Shown: one piece after another, positions 5,206-5,662 of the stretch
Layout of the letters: every line of letters starts with the position of its first letter
Position numbering within the stretch: position 1 is the first letter of the stretch
Assembly: GCA_029561505.1 (NCBI GenBank)
Contig: JAKQXK010000155.1
Coordinates: forward strand, 1 to 5,662
Reading direction: 5' to 3'
From: Spirochaetota bacterium
Lineage (GTDB): Bacteria; Spirochaetota; Leptospiria; Turneriellales; Turneriellaceae
Length of the DNA: 5,662 bases
Translations under genes and position numbers: made by a program
The notes under the pieces: generated by a model
The model's database searches: none
Seen by the model: only the letters and a program-made list of their open reading frames with translations
Told to the model about the DNA's origin: nothing

Positions 5206-5662
5206 GCATTCGCCTCGAAAACGTTATAAAATCGTTCGGAGAACCACCGACGCAGATTATCAAGAATGTCTCATTTGAACTGGGCGACGGCGAATTCGTC
5301 GCGCTCACCGGGCGTTCGGGTTCGGGCAAAAGCACGCTGCTCTACATGATCAGCTCGCTCGACAACCCAACGTCGGGCAAAGTTTTGCTGCAAGGCCAGA
5401 ACATCGCAGAAATGCCGCAACAAGAGCTGCACGCGTTTCGCAATACGCAAATGGGTTTCATATTTCAGTACCATTACCTGCTGCCTGAATTTACGGCGCT
5501 CGAAAACGTGCTGATGCCTGCAATTAAGGCAGGTACCGCGCAGCAAAAGCGCGCAGAGGCAACCGAGCTCTTAAAAAGATTTGATCTCGGCCAGCGCATG
5601 CACCACCTGCCCTCACAGCTTTCGGGTGGTGAATCGCAGCGTGTCGCGATCGCGCGCGCTCT
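5202..5662 (+). CDS. ABC transporter ATPase, LolD-like (3' end outside the window)
   Basis: Energises the adjacent permease by ATP hydrolysis at the cytoplasmic face. 153 residues are present of an expected 220-240. Walker A is GRSGSGKST (37-45), the Q-loop glutamine is Q89 in GFIFQYHYLLPEFTALENVLMP, and the signature is LSGGE (140-144) followed by SQRVAIARA. The stretch around the Q-loop closely resembles the LolD pattern (FIYQFHHLLPEFTALENV) and distinguishes it from generic importers; the same subfamily includes MacB- and DevA-type ATPases. Walker A has Arg where Pro or Ser is commoner at the second position. Walker B and the H-loop lie beyond the right edge. The ATG at 5202 overlaps the permease TGA (ATGA), and a GGGGG run at 5192-5196 may serve as the ribosome site. 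Because an adaptor gene is present, a MacAB/DevBCA-like exporter is more likely than the canonical lipoprotein LolCDE system. Confidence 0.93.
   Translation, partial: MSIRLENVIKSFGEPPTQIIKNVSFELGDGEFVALTGRSGSGKSTLLYMISSLDNPTSGKVLLQGQNIAEMPQQELHAFRNTQMGFIFQYHYLLPEFTALENVLMPAIKAGTAQQKRAEATELLKRFDLGQRMHHLPSQLSGGESQRVAIARA

Noticed and set aside
5271..5546. Minus-strand ORF of 91 codons inside the ATPase gene
   Set aside because: Antisense to Walker A and the Q-loop of a clear ABC ATPase.
1..5662. CRISPR array, tRNA/rRNA gene, insertion sequence, phage or toxin gene
   Set aside because: No regularly spaced repeats, cloverleaf, transposase or integrase motif, or terminal inverted repeats were found on either strand by eye. 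The palindromes seen are single and sit at gene ends.

Overview
The window is a compact bacterial segment of roughly 50-55% G+C with six protein genes, two of them cut by the window edges. The envelope-type ABC transporter genes (inner-membrane adaptor, FtsX/MacB-fold permease, LolD-like ATPase) point to a diderm (Gram-negative) bacterium. An isolated crotonyl-CoA carboxylase/reductase gene, weak Shine-Dalgarno signals and this base composition would fit a moderately GC-rich spirochaete of the Leptospirales (Turneriella/Leptonema type). That placement is a guess from general impression, not a demonstrated assignment.

Layout. (1) Positions 2-1075, plus strand: the C-terminal part of a YgiQ-family radical SAM protein whose start lies upstream of the window. 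(2) Positions 1098-1655, minus strand: a Panacea (SocA/DUF4065-like) domain protein, convergent with ygiQ. The two stop codons lie in the opposite arms of one near-perfect 45-bp palindrome (1061-1105), probably a shared bidirectional terminator. (3) Positions 1656-1747: a short divergent control region with a GTTC...GAAC near-palindrome. (4) Positions 1748-2974, plus: ccr, crotonyl-CoA carboxylase/reductase, with the CO2-binding residues conserved. Its 3' end and the next 100 bases hold three hairpins in a row, the last a strong intrinsic terminator. (5) From 3123 to the right edge: an operon coding for a short membrane-fusion (HlyD-like) adaptor, an FtsX/MacB/LolC-fold permease and a LolD-like ATPase that runs off the end. 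These are joined by ATGA stop/start overlaps, one of them through a possible 15-codon micro-ORF.

How the genes work together. The last three genes form one tripartite ABC machine in the order adaptor-permease-ATPase, as in MacAB- and DevBCA-type systems. The adaptor is unusual in lacking the coiled-coil hairpin between its lipoyl halves. The ccr gene supplies the signature step of the ethylmalonyl-CoA pathway, or ethylmalonyl-CoA for other uses, but no other pathway gene is in view. The Panacea protein has no toxin gene beside it. I see no RNA gene, CRISPR array, insertion sequence or prophage. The coding content looks like ordinary chromosomal genes. The points most worth a second look are the hairpin-less adaptor, the solitary Panacea protein, the palindrome holding both stop codons, and the ATGA relay.
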